The position numbers were made by a program, and so were the translations under genes. Below are positions 53,474-61,119 of a stretch of 64,000 nt of DNA, in pieces; the stretch's first letter is position 1, and every line of letters starts with the position of its first letter. The DNA lies in the NCBI GenBank assembly GCA_902778255.1, contig CACYXD010000013.1, forward strand, positions 1 to 64,000. Direction: 5' to 3'. The DNA comes from an uncultured Prevotellaceae bacterium. GTDB taxonomy: Bacteria; Bacteroidota; Bacteroidia; Bacteroidales; Bacteroidaceae. The notes beneath the pieces are model-generated. The model worked only from the letters and a program-made list of their open reading frames with translations. It was not told where the DNA came from and searched no databases.

Positions 53474-54172
53474 TTAATCCTCGGCCTCTGTCAACTTCTT
53501 CAGCGCATCAGCGCTAATCTTTGCATTGGCAAACAGACCGCCATTGGCTGGAGTTTCAGTGTCGACATCTGCAACTTGTTGCTTCTGAGTCTCTTTCAGC
53601 TCTGCCTCACTGGCCTCGCGGTCACGAGCCTGCTGACTCTTCTTTGCCACACCAGCCTTTTTAGGAGCCAGATAAATGAACATCTTCTTTCCTTCGAGGC
53701 TTGGCATTGACTCCACTTTACCTACTTCCTCCAAATCGTTGGCAAAACGCAGCAACAGCACTTCGCCTTGTTCCTTGAACAGGATGCTTCGGCCACGGAA
53801 GAATACGTATGCGCGTACTTTATTACCTTCCTCAAGAAATTCCTTAGCGTGCTTCAACTTGAACTGATAGTCGTGCTCATCTGTCTGAGGTCCGAATCGG
53901 ATTTCCTTCACCTCCACCTTCACCTGCTTGGCTTTCATTTCCTTAGCACGTTTCTTCTGCTGGTAGAGGAACTTGGAATAGTCAATGAGACGACATACAG
54001 GCGGATTGGCATTAGGAGAAATCTCCACAAGGTCAACGCCCTGCTGGCGAGCCAAATCCAAGGCTTCTTTCGTAGGCATTACCGTGGATCCGCTCTCGCC
54101 TACGATACGGACCTCTCGTACACGAATCTGTTCGTTTACGCGGTATTGATTCTGTTTTTTGTCTGTCTTCAT
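53474..54172 (-). CDS. infC: Translation initiation factor IF-3 with a C-terminal extension
   Basis: A 232-residue IF-3. The N-domain has [19 protein letters not shown] and the linker [20 protein letters not shown]. The C-domain has [20 protein letters not shown] and VFFRGRSI. About 50 residues after the usual end ([14 protein letters not shown] to the C-terminus) are extra, charged and probably disordered. The start is ATG rather than the AUU used for autoregulation in E. coli. First of the infC-rpmI-rplT operon. Confidence 0.96.
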   Translation of the reverse strand: MKTDKKQNQYRVNEQIRVREVRIVGESGSTVMPTKEALDLARQQGVDLVEISPNANPPVCRLIDYSKFLYQQKKRAKEMKAKQVKVEVKEIRFGPQTDEHDYQFKLKHAKEFLEEGNKVRAYVFFRGRSILFKEQGEVLLLRFANDLEEVGKVESMPSLEGKKMFIYLAPKKAGVAKKSQQARDREASEAELKETQKQQVADVDTETPANGGLFANAKISADALKKLTEAED

Positions 54173-54197
54173 TAAGCTATTTTACGCAAATCGGCTG

Positions 54198-54227
54198 CAA
54201 AGGTACGAATAAACGAGCAAAATACAA
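54198..54227 (-). promoter_or_regulatory. infC promoter carried by a repeat element
   Basis: Minus strand: TTG at 54227-54225, 19 bp, TACCTTTG at 54205-54198. The two boxes lie within a repeated element also found upstream of menB. Confidence 0.7.
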
Positions 54228-54269
54228 AATAAAATTCAATTTATTTTTTATTTTCGAGTGAAAGTACCT
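54201..54269. repeat. Dispersed promoter-bearing repeat, copy 1
   Basis: Begins AGGTACGAATAAACGAGC and ends GAGTGAAAGTACCT, with terminal inverted AGGTAC/GTACCT. It aligns along its length with the element at 60797-60866. The centre is AT-rich. The following 54270-54323 shows only one isolated CAAAGGTA box. Confidence 0.75.
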
Positions 54270-54323
54270 TCGGTGAATGCCAAAGGTACACAAATTCAGC
54301 CAATTAGCCATTTTATTCATTAT

Positions 54324-56450
54324 TTATTCCCAACGCAGCACGGCACCGTTACGACGAGCAGGATCCGGGCCCACAAAATCCATTGAATAAGGACTGCCCG
54401 TGGTAGGACTCTTTCCCAGGTACTTGTGATTCTTCAACGAGAGAAGCATAAATTCATGGTCCAGGTAATCCTGCCAGAGGAACATCTCAGCTTCCTTCGG
54501 GTCGGTAGTAAAGCGTACATCGCCAGGCAGGCCATCTCCATAGACCTTCACATAACGTCCATCAGCGCACTGCAAAGCCACACGTCCCAAACTGCGGTCA
54601 ATGACTTTAAACTTTGTCAGATCACTCATATCGCCCTCATGCGTATCATAAAGCATACCATGCTTCAGGGCAATAGCCGGGCGATTCGTGGCCTTATTGA
54701 TGATACGAATCGTCTTGCCGTAAGGAATGTTTTGACTGCGATCAGCCATAGGCTCTTCAACAGTAAAATTATCAAACTCCGCATAGCCACCCTTCTTGCC
54801 CTTCACATTAAAAGCGAAGAGTGCATGACGAGACCCCTGGAAAGTAATGAGCTGATAGGTCAGCGGCATCATACGACCCAACGTCTGGAAGTTAATGCCG
54901 TCCGTCGAATAGGCATACTGCATCTGGTTGTTGTCGTAGTCGCCGATGCAGCGGAGCCAGATTTTCCCGTTGGCAGGAATGGCTGGCAAAGTGATAGCAG
55001 GCGGTGTTTGGGTTGTGTCGTTGGTCATCTGTTCAAATGAGCGAAGCATGAGAGGCTGTCCCTCCATCTTCATAACGCCTATCCATGAGCAGGGCACATT
55101 GATATTGCCCAGTCCGCAGACATCACCGTCCTTCATTCCTTTTGTATAGAGTTTTACAGTAGCTATCGACTTCGGACCGATGACGCGCTGCGTCAGCGTG
55201 TTGCGTGCCCACATCAGCTGTTCAGCAGGTTGCGCCAGGATACGCAGACGACCACCTTTCAGGCTCCACATCTTATCATCTGGATTATGGTTCCACTGCC
55301 ATACGTGTCCCAACTGTTTTCCATTGAAATCCTCATTACGATTATAAGGGGCGCGGATAGGCTGAGCTTCCTCATCAATACCATAACATCCTAATACGGT
55401 GTCTGGCTTATACCATGTGCGGGGCGCACGGCCAAGGTTTCCTTTCAGTCCCACCATTGGCCATCCGTCCTCCCACGTCATTGGCATCAAGCATACCGTA
55501 CGACCAATGGAGTGGAAGTCCTGCATCAGAAGTGCCCACCACGAACCGTTCTTTGCCTGTACGATACCACCCTGATGGGCATTATCGCAACCAGTAGCAT
55601 CAGGACTGGCATAGGCCACGCCAAACTTCGTACCATCCTCTCCAATACGATATTTCGCACCACGAGGCACTATTGTACGCCCTACGCCATGATAGCCGTA
55701 TGTCTCATCGGCACTGATAACGCGTGTCTCATACGGTCCCCAGATATTCTTCGAGCGCGAACAGAGCGTACGGCCATTGGGTGAGTAATCGGTAGAAATC
55801 AGATAATACATACCGTTTATCTTGTACATGTGATGTCCCTCGCCCACGCCATTACCCTCAGGGATAATCACGCGATCCGTTCCCTCCACGGGTCCGCTCA
55901 TATCAGGCTTCAACTCCGTGCAATGCACCTCACCATATTTATGAATAGCATAAATCTTACCATCATCATCGAAAAGCACGCTGAGGTCGTAGATATTACC
56001 CTGCATATTATGGTGCGTCCAAGGGCCGTGGATATCCTTGGCCGTATAGCATTGCAAGCCTTTACCATTGATATTCGAGAACACATAGAACTGTCCGTTG
56101 GCATAGCGAATCGCTGGTGCCCAGATGCCCTGACCATATATCTCCTGATGATTTTTCAAGAAGAATTTATCCTCTGTGAAATCGAAACGATCAAAGCAAT
56201 ACGATGCGAACTCCCAATTTACCAAGTCCTTGGAATGGAGGATGACCAAGCCCGGTACCGTATGCATCGTCGTACCTGCCAGATAATAGTCATCACCCAC
56301 ACGGATCACGTCAGGATCAGAAAACTCATCATAGAACAACGGATTAGTAAACGTGCCGTTACCATTGTCGGCTGTCCACGACTGTTGGGCATACGCATTA
56401 AGAGCCATACAAGCCATCAGGCAAATGCCCCAGAATTTTGCTTTTTTCAT
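54324..56450 (-). CDS. GH43-type glycoside hydrolase with C-terminal accessory domains
   Basis: A 708-residue secreted enzyme. The start at 56450 gives the signal peptide KKAKFWGICLMACMALNAYA. The five-bladed propeller has FSDPDVIRVGDDYYLAG (catalytic base Asp), DLSVLFDDDGKIYAIH and EGHHMYKINGMYYLI (acid Glu). A beta-sandwich of the GH43 C-terminal type follows (about residues 350-560). The last 120 residues (TNRPAIALKHG to the end) look like a beta-trefoil-like binding domain. Probable substrates are arabinose- or xylose-containing side chains. It stands alone on the minus strand between infC and aroB. Confidence 0.87.
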   Translation of the reverse strand: MKKAKFWGICLMACMALNAYAQQSWTADNGNGTFTNPLFYDEFSDPDVIRVGDDYYLAGTTMHTVPGLVILHSKDLVNWEFASYCFDRFDFTEDKFFLKNHQEIYGQGIWAPAIRYANGQFYVFSNINGKGLQCYTAKDIHGPWTHHNMQGNIYDLSVLFDDDGKIYAIHKYGEVHCTELKPDMSGPVEGTDRVIIPEGNGVGEGHHMYKINGMYYLISTDYSPNGRTLCSRSKNIWGPYETRVISADETYGYHGVGRTIVPRGAKYRIGEDGTKFGVAYASPDATGCDNAHQGGIVQAKNGSWWALLMQDFHSIGRTVCLMPMTWEDGWPMVGLKGNLGRAPRTWYKPDTVLGCYGIDEEAQPIRAPYNRNEDFNGKQLGHVWQWNHNPDDKMWSLKGGRLRILAQPAEQLMWARNTLTQRVIGPKSIATVKLYTKGMKDGDVCGLGNINVPCSWIGVMKMEGQPLMLRSFEQMTNDTTQTPPAITLPAIPANGKIWLRCIGDYDNNQMQYAYSTDGINFQTLGRMMPLTYQLITFQGSRHALFAFNVKGKKGGYAEFDNFTVEEPMADRSQNIPYGKTIRIINKATNRPAIALKHGMLYDTHEGDMSDLTKFKVIDRSLGRVALQCADGRYVKVYGDGLPGDVRFTTDPKEAEMFLWQDYLDHEFMLLSLKNHKYLGKSPTTGSPYSMDFVGPDPARRNGAVLRWE

Positions 56451-56483
56451 TGTCTTTGTTATTGATAAAATCAGAATTGTGTG

Positions 56484-56491
56484 CAAAGTTA
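56484..56491 (-). promoter_or_regulatory. -7 box of the GH43 gene
   Basis: TAACTTTG on the minus strand, 33 bp before the ATG. Candidate -33 TTGs are spaced 16 or 23 bp away, so the match is incomplete. Confidence 0.45.
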
Positions 56492-56523
56492 CACTTTTTT
56501 TTTCAAACAATCCACAAAATATT

Positions 56524-56553
56524 TTGCAGATTAGACGTTTTACATTAATTTTG
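56524..56553 (+). promoter_or_regulatory. aroB promoter, near-leaderless
   Basis: TTG at 56524-56526, 19 bp, TAATTTTG at 56546-56553. The aroB ATG is only 7 bp beyond, so the leader would be a few bases at most. Confidence 0.7.
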
Positions 56554-56560
56554 CACCGTT

Positions 56561-57634
56561 ATGGAAAAGCAGAAAGTCATTATCAGCGAGCAACTGGAAC
56601 AGGTGCTCAGCACAGAAATAGCAGCATGTAAAGCCGACCGTATCTTTATATTGACCGACGAGACCACTCATCGGCTTTGTCTGCCCGTGGTCAAAGACTA
56701 CAAATGTATTGAGGGAGCACAGGAGATAACTATTCCTGCCGGCGACACCAACAAGACACTCGAGTCTGTTACCCATGTATGGGGCGAACTACAGCGTATG
56801 GGAGCCACCCGTCACTCACTGCTCATCAATCTGGGCGGAGGCATGGTGACCGATTTGGGTGCTTTTGCTGCCTCGACTTTCAAACGCGGCATTTCCATTA
56901 TCAATATCCCCACCACCCTACTCTCTATGGTCGATGCTTCCGTAGGAGGCAAGACAGGTTTTAACTTCGGCGGACTGAAAAATGAGATTGGCGTATTCAA
57001 TAATGCTGACTGCGTGATATTGGATACGGTATTCCTCAAGACTATGGACGAGGAAAACATCCTCTCTGGCTATGCCGAGATGCTGAAGCACGGACTCATC
57101 TCTACAGAGGAACATTGGGCAGAACTGATGAGTTTCGACATCGAGAAGCCCGATTTAAAGGAGTTGGGAACTATGGTGGCGAAAAGCGTACAGGTAAAGG
57201 AACGTATCGTGATGGAAGACCCCACGGAAAAGGGTATCCGTAAGGCCCTGAACCTTGGTCATACCATAGGCCATGCCTTTGAGTCACTGGCACTTAATCC
57301 CCCATCACCCAACACCAATCACCTATCACCTGTTCTTCATGGCTATGCCGTAGCGTGGGGCTTGGTGTGCGAATTATATCTTAGCGTTGCGAAGACAGGG
57401 TTCCCTGTAGAGAAGATGCGCCAGATGACACGTTTTATCTTCGAGCACTACGGACGTATGCCCATCACCTGCGATGACTACCCCACCCTTCTGGAACTGA
57501 TGACCCACGACAAGAAGAACACGGGTCGTGACATCAACTTCACGCTGCTGGGCGGCATTGGTGACATCCGCATCAATCAGACTGCTACAAAAGAAGAAAT
57601 AGAAGAGGCCTTAGACTTCTACCGCGAAGGGTAG
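56561..57634 (+). CDS. aroB: 3-dehydroquinate synthase
   Basis: A 357-residue AroB, the second step of the shikimate pathway (DAHP to 3-dehydroquinate; NAD and a divalent metal). Motifs are LGGGMVTDLGAFAAST, IPTTLLSMVDASVGGKTG, SGYAEMLKHG and metal-binding LNLGHTIGHAFE and VLHGYAVAWG. Between the two metal-binding segments an insert (NPPSPNTNHLSP) is encoded by a heptamer array; the frame is intact. The promoter lies 7 bp upstream. Confidence 0.96.
   Translation: MEKQKVIISEQLEQVLSTEIAACKADRIFILTDETTHRLCLPVVKDYKCIEGAQEITIPAGDTNKTLESVTHVWGELQRMGATRHSLLINLGGGMVTDLGAFAASTFKRGISIINIPTTLLSMVDASVGGKTGFNFGGLKNEIGVFNNADCVILDTVFLKTMDEENILSGYAEMLKHGLISTEEHWAELMSFDIEKPDLKELGTMVAKSVQVKERIVMEDPTEKGIRKALNLGHTIGHAFESLALNPPSPNTNHLSPVLHGYAVAWGLVCELYLSVAKTGFPVEKMRQMTRFIFEHYGRMPITCDDYPTLLELMTHDKKNTGRDINFTLLGGIGDIRINQTATKEEIEEALDFYREG
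57302..57329. repeat. Heptanucleotide array within aroB
   Basis: Four 7-bp units: CCATCAC, CCAACAC, CAATCAC and CTATCAC. In frame, it lengthens a surface loop between two metal-binding motifs of AroB. The units match those at 12905-12932. Confidence 0.8.
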
Positions 57635-57642
57635 GACAATTC

Positions 57643-57684
57643 TTAATGATTAATGGTTAATGGTTAATGGTTAATGGTTAATGC
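57643..57684. repeat. Heptanucleotide array (TTAATGG) over the menE stop
   Basis: Six consecutive units: TTAATGA, four TTAATGG, and TTAATGC. It fills the space between the aroB stop and the menE 3' end; the menE stop codon (57664-57666, minus strand) and its last residues (LTINH) are read from the array. Confidence 0.9.
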
Positions 57685-58635
57685 ATAATCCTCCGCCTCT
57701 TTGCGAGCAGGCTTGCCCGTCTCCGTCATCGGCAAAGCATCAATATGCGCATAGCTACGCGGTTGCCAGTATTTAGGCAGCACTTGCTGACAGATTTCCT
57801 TTATAGCATCTATATCCATTGATTCGGTGAGCAATACCACTTGTTCGCCGAATTTCTGATCCGTCCGCTTCGTAATCATAAACGGAGCAGACAGATGTGG
57901 CTTCAGCAATCGCTCCACCTCCTCTACCTGTATCTTGATTCCTCCAGAGCAGATCACGTTATCTTTACGCCCTAAGATACGGAAGCCCTTATCTGATAGC
58001 TCCACGATATCATTGGTTACCAACAGTCCATCATGCACGGCAGGCGCATCTATCACCAAGCAGCCATCTTCCGTCTGCGACAAGGTGACGCCCTCGAAAG
58101 GAGTGTACCAGTCGCTGGCATCAGGGCCGCTCAATCTTCGCAGGGCAATATGCGAGAGCGTCTCCGTCATTCCATAGGTACTCCATACGTGGTTGGGGAA
58201 ACCAACCAACACACTGGCCAATGTCTCATCGATAGCGCCGCCACCAATAATCAGATGTTTTATCTGCTTCAGTTTCTCCCGCTCTTCAGGCACCTGCAAG
58301 GAATTATATACCTGCATCGGCACCATCGCCGCAAAATCCACTGGCTCCGTCACCATGGCCAGCGGGTTTCCGCTGGGCTTCACCACAATCAGTCGCAGGC
58401 CCCAGGTTTGAGCCCTCACCACCATCATCTTACCAGCGATATAATCAAGCGACATACACAGCAACGCTGTATCACCCTGTTTCAGTCCCAAGAACTGACA
58501 GGTGATACGTGCCGAAGCCTCCATACGTCGTTTCTCCACGTACATCGGCTTTGGCTTACCCGTAGAACCACTGGTATGAACCAGCACCATAGGGCTATCG
58601 CTATGCCACTCGGCTAAAAATTCGTCTAAATACAT
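57664..58635 (-). CDS. menE: O-succinylbenzoate-CoA ligase
   Basis: A 323-residue adenylate-forming enzyme that activates o-succinylbenzoate for naphthoate ring closure in menaquinone synthesis. It has the P-loop-like VHTSGSTGKPKP, STYGMTETLSH, and the hinge GRKDNVICSGGIKIQVEEVE. It lacks about 100 N-terminal residues of the E. coli enzyme, a length I expect for Bacteroidota; the start is well placed. The final residues come from a heptamer array. Last of the menB-menC-menE run. Confidence 0.9.
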   Translation of the reverse strand: MYLDEFLAEWHSDSPMVLVHTSGSTGKPKPMYVEKRRMEASARITCQFLGLKQGDTALLCMSLDYIAGKMMVVRAQTWGLRLIVVKPSGNPLAMVTEPVDFAAMVPMQVYNSLQVPEEREKLKQIKHLIIGGGAIDETLASVLVGFPNHVWSTYGMTETLSHIALRRLSGPDASDWYTPFEGVTLSQTEDGCLVIDAPAVHDGLLVTNDIVELSDKGFRILGRKDNVICSGGIKIQVEEVERLLKPHLSAPFMITKRTDQKFGEQVVLLTESMDIDAIKEICQQVLPKYWQPRSYAHIDALPMTETGKPARKEAEDYALTINH

Positions 58636-58650
58636 ATTATCTTTTTCTAC

Positions 58651-58813
58651 AGACAGAGTAACCTTTTAAAAGACACAGTAACATATTAACATATTTATTT
58701 ATGGACATTCCTTCATTCATAATTTTGTTATTGTATTAATTTGTTATTTTGTCTTTAACCTGTTATTGTGTTACTCTGTCTTTAAAAGTTATTGTGTTAA
58801 TGTGTCTTTAAGA
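58651..58813. repeat. Long inverted repeat and 26-bp tandem repeat between menC and menE
   Basis: AGACAGAGTAAC (58651-58662) is a perfect inverse of GTTACTCTGTCT (58770-58781), with further matching around it. The right arm is a 26-bp tandem repeat (58762-58787 and 58788-58813, three mismatches). The related motif AGACACA/TGTGTCT recurs at 59877-59907 and 62798-62835. It occupies nearly the whole 183-bp space between the menE start and the menC stop. Confidence 0.75.
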
Positions 58814-58818
58814 CCCCG

Positions 58819-59862
58819 TTAATCTGTCTTCACCCAGAGTTTATCCCCACGTATTTCCAGCGGCATCGGGATATTATCCGTGAAGAGCTGTCCCGTGCCG
58901 AGTCCCTGCGGCATTTTGATATTCTCGCCATAAACAGAGCTGCAGAACTGCGCGATGGCATTCAACCCGATGTTACTCTCCAATGCCGATGTAATCCAAG
59001 AACCGATGCCCTCTTCCTTAGCAATCTCTATCCACTCACGGCAGCCCATCATACCGCCATGCAGCGATGGCTTAAGGACTATATAACGAGGTTTGATGAT
59101 ATGCAGCATCTGACGCTTCGTCTCAGGGTCGTTCACGCCTATCAGCTCTTCATCAAGGGCGATAGGTAAAGGGGACTCACGGCACAGCTCAGCCATCAGT
59201 GCCCATTGTTTCTGTTTGATAGGCTGTTCGATACTATGAATAGCATATTGTGACAGCAGTTCCAGTTTGTAGAGCGCCTCATCAGGACGGAAGCCGCCAT
59301 TAGCATCCAGTCGCAGTTCTACCTCATGACACGAGAACCTCTCGCGGATACGCTTTACCAGATCCAGTTCCTGATCAAAGTCGATGGCCCCCACTTTCAG
59401 TTTCACGCAACGGAAACCCAGTTTCAGTTTCTCCTCCATGCGCTGCAACATCTCCTCGTGATTCCCCATCCACACCAGTCCATTGATGGTGATGCCCTGT
59501 TCGCCACGGGCAAAAGGCGTATCGAAAAGTACACTTCTGCCATCAGCCTTCTTACATCTTACATCCATCATTGCCGTCTCCAGTCCAAAGAGCATCGAGG
59601 GGTAGTCGCGCATCGCCTCGTAAGGTATCTCGCCCGTCTGTTCCACCTGATCACAGAAGCCCCTCAACACCTTATTATATATAGAAGGCTCCATAGCATC
59701 GCAACTCAGATCGAGTAAAGGCGCACACTCACCGTGTCCGATGGTTCTCCCATCGGAAATAGACACCAGCCATAATCTACGCTCCGTATATACCCCGCGA
59801 CTGGTTCCTGCCGGCTGCTTGAAATGCAGCACTCGCTCTGACACATTAATCTTCATAGCCAT
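58819..59862 (-). CDS. menC: o-Succinylbenzoate synthase
   Basis: A 347-residue enolase-superfamily enzyme that dehydrates SHCHC to o-succinylbenzoate. It has the catalytic Lys in CVKLKVGAIDF, the metal ligands in LRLDANGGF, IEQPIKQKQW and IALDEELIG, and the second catalytic Lys in YIVLKPSLHGG. The start could also be the Met two residues later. The gene lies between menB and menE on the minus strand and its stop is next to the AGACACA-type repeat. Confidence 0.93.
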   Translation of the reverse strand: MAMKINVSERVLHFKQPAGTSRGVYTERRLWLVSISDGRTIGHGECAPLLDLSCDAMEPSIYNKVLRGFCDQVEQTGEIPYEAMRDYPSMLFGLETAMMDVRCKKADGRSVLFDTPFARGEQGITINGLVWMGNHEEMLQRMEEKLKLGFRCVKLKVGAIDFDQELDLVKRIRERFSCHEVELRLDANGGFRPDEALYKLELLSQYAIHSIEQPIKQKQWALMAELCRESPLPIALDEELIGVNDPETKRQMLHIIKPRYIVLKPSLHGGMMGCREWIEIAKEEGIGSWITSALESNIGLNAIAQFCSSVYGENIKMPQGLGTGQLFTDNIPMPLEIRGDKLWVKTD

Positions 59863-59876
59863 AATATCGATTTTTT

Positions 59877-59907
59877 AAGACACAATAACTTTTAAAGACA
59901 CAGTTAC
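59877..59907. repeat. AGACACA-family repeat between menB and menC
   Basis: Contains AAGACACAATAACTTTTAAA followed by GACACAGTTAC, two related half-units. It lies 8 bp from the menB stop and matches the left arm at 58651-58682. Confidence 0.65.
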
Positions 59908-59914
59908 TATGTCT

Positions 59915-60772
59915 TTATGGTATTTGTGGATACTGATCAAAATTAGGTTTACGCTTCTCCAGGAACGCCTTGCCGCCCTCCTGTGCCTCGTCCAGGAAGT
60001 AATACAGCATGGTGCAGTCGCCAGCCAACTGCTGGATACCAGCCTGTCCGTCGAGCTCGGCATTCAGGCCAGCCTTAATCATACGCAGGGCGATAGGCGA
60101 ACGCTCCATCATCGTCTCTGCCCAACTTACGCACTCATCCTCCAGCTGTTCGATGGGCACCACCTTGTTCACCATACCCATCTCCTCAGCCTCCTTGGCC
60201 GAATACTGACGACACATAAACCATATCTCGCGCGCCTTCTTCTGTCCTACGATGCGAGCCAGATACGAAGAGCCGAAGCCTGCATCAAACGAGCCCACCT
60301 TCGGACCTGTCTGTCCGAAGATAGCATTCTCTGAGGCAATCGTCAGGTCGCACACCAGATGCAACACATGACCGCCACCTATGGCATAGCCATTCACCAT
60401 TGCAATGACAGGCTTTGGCAACCTGCGGATCTGCATCTGCACATCCAGCACACTCAGACGGGGCACGCCCTCATCATCGATATAGCCGCCACGACCTTTC
60501 ACGTGCATATCGCCACCAGAACAAAAGGCGTGCTTCACGTCAGCAAGCGTCTTTCCCTCAGGCACCTCACTCATCGCACCTGTCAGCAGCACCACACGGA
60601 TGCGCTGCAGCTCCCTGCATTGTGCGAAAGCCTGACTCAGCTCCAGAGTGGTCTTCGGTGTAAACGCATTGCGATAGCGTGGACGATTTATCGTAATCTT
60701 CGCAATACCGTTATACTCTTCGAAGAGAATCTCCTCGAACTTCTTAATCTCTTTCCATTCTCTCTTTGCCAT
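59915..60772 (-). CDS. menB: 1,4-Dihydroxy-2-naphthoyl-CoA synthase
   Basis: A 285-residue crotonase-fold enzyme that closes the naphthoquinone ring in menaquinone synthesis. The start at 60772 ([17 protein letters not shown]) is chosen: the longer frame would begin in the repeat carrying the promoter. It has [12 protein letters not shown], the oxyanion region [19 protein letters not shown] and [20 protein letters not shown], close to the bicarbonate-dependent class. First of the menB-menC-menE run. Confidence 0.96.
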   Translation of the reverse strand: MAKREWKEIKKFEEILFEEYNGIAKITINRPRYRNAFTPKTTLELSQAFAQCRELQRIRVVLLTGAMSEVPEGKTLADVKHAFCSGGDMHVKGRGGYIDDEGVPRLSVLDVQMQIRRLPKPVIAMVNGYAIGGGHVLHLVCDLTIASENAIFGQTGPKVGSFDAGFGSSYLARIVGQKKAREIWFMCRQYSAKEAEEMGMVNKVVPIEQLEDECVSWAETMMERSPIALRMIKAGLNAELDGQAGIQQLAGDCTMLYYFLDEAQEGGKAFLEKRKPNFDQYPQIP

Positions 60773-60793
60773 ATCTTGTTTCGTTAGTTCCTG

Positions 60794-60823
60794 CAAAGGT
60801 ACGAATAAGCGAGCGAAATGCAA
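60794..60823 (-). promoter_or_regulatory. menB promoter carried by a repeat element
   Basis: Minus strand: TTG at 60823-60821, 19 bp, TACCTTTG at 60801-60794. The box is identical to that of infC at 54198, inside the same kind of repeat. The leader would be about 16 bases. Confidence 0.72.
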
Positions 60824-60866
60824 AAGGAATGCTCGCATTTCTTTTCATTTCCGAGCGAAAGTACCT
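60797..60866. repeat. Dispersed promoter-bearing repeat, copy 2
   Basis: Starts AGGTACGAATAAGCGAGCG and ends GAGCGAAAGTACCT. The ends are an inverted repeat, and an inner palindrome AAAGGAATGC/GCATTTCTTT lies in the middle. The right end resembles a decayed promoter facing the other way. Confidence 0.8.
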
Positions 60867-60880
60867 AAGACATTAGTCAG

Positions 60881-60914
60881 AGGTACGAATAAGCGAGCGA
60901 AATGCAAAAGGAAT
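60881..60914. repeat. Dispersed promoter-bearing repeat, partial copy 3
   Basis: Repeats the first 34 bp of copy 2 almost exactly, but its -7 box is altered (TACCTCTG on the minus strand) and the right half is missing. A short inverted repeat GGAAT/ATTCC lies at its end. Confidence 0.75.
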
Positions 60915-60945
60915 AAGAAATTCCCTGTGGTAAAGGCTTTGAAGC

Positions 60946-61007
60946 GAGTGAGGGGTTATTTCAACCTCTCACTCACCTCTCACTACACCTACCATAACAC
61001 CTACCAT
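60946..61007. repeat. 12-bp hairpin and short tandem repeats between menB and the nucleoside kinase
   Basis: GAGTGAGGGGTT (60946-60957) pairs with AACCTCTCACTC (60963-60974) over 12 positions (one wobble) around a 5-base loop. The right arm begins a tandem repeat: ACCTCTCACT at 60964 and 60975 (11-bp period), then ACACCTACCAT at 60985 and 60997 (12-bp period). Function unknown. Confidence 0.65.
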
Positions 61008-61011
61008 GATT

Positions 61012-61029
61012 GTAAGCGGATACGCTTAC
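61012..61029. promoter_or_regulatory. 18-bp palindrome upstream of the nucleoside kinase promoter
   Basis: GTAAGCG-GATA-CGCTTAC, with perfect 7-bp arms, lies 39 bp upstream of the -33 box. Its size and place suit a dimeric regulator; no regulator is known. Confidence 0.45.
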
Positions 61030-61067
61030 CTCAAATCAGGAAACGTCACAAATCGACATACAAAAAT

Positions 61068-61098
61068 TTGCGTAAATTAGTCTTTTTCGTTATCTTTG
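61068..61098 (+). promoter_or_regulatory. Promoter of the nucleoside kinase gene
   Basis: TTG at 61068-61070, 20 bp, TATCTTTG at 61091-61098. It fixes the start at the ATG at 61120, since a TTG at 61096 lies inside the -7 box. Confidence 0.72.
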
Positions 61099-61119
61099 CA
61101 CCATAATAACCAAAATACT

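Noticed and set aside
57643-57684. Heptamer array as a frameshift or assembly error in menE
   Set aside because: The protein has its complete C-terminal lysine-containing domain before the array; only the last few residues are array-derived, and similar arrays occur elsewhere.
57664-58635. menE as a truncated pseudogene because it is about 100 residues short
   Set aside because: All adenylate-forming motifs are present and I expect this short form for MenE in Bacteroidota; no lost N-terminal codons can be found upstream, only repeats.
58636-58818. A tRNA or small RNA gene in the menC-menE gap
   Set aside because: No tRNA arm sequences or promoter-terminator pair; the space is filled by the repeat structure.
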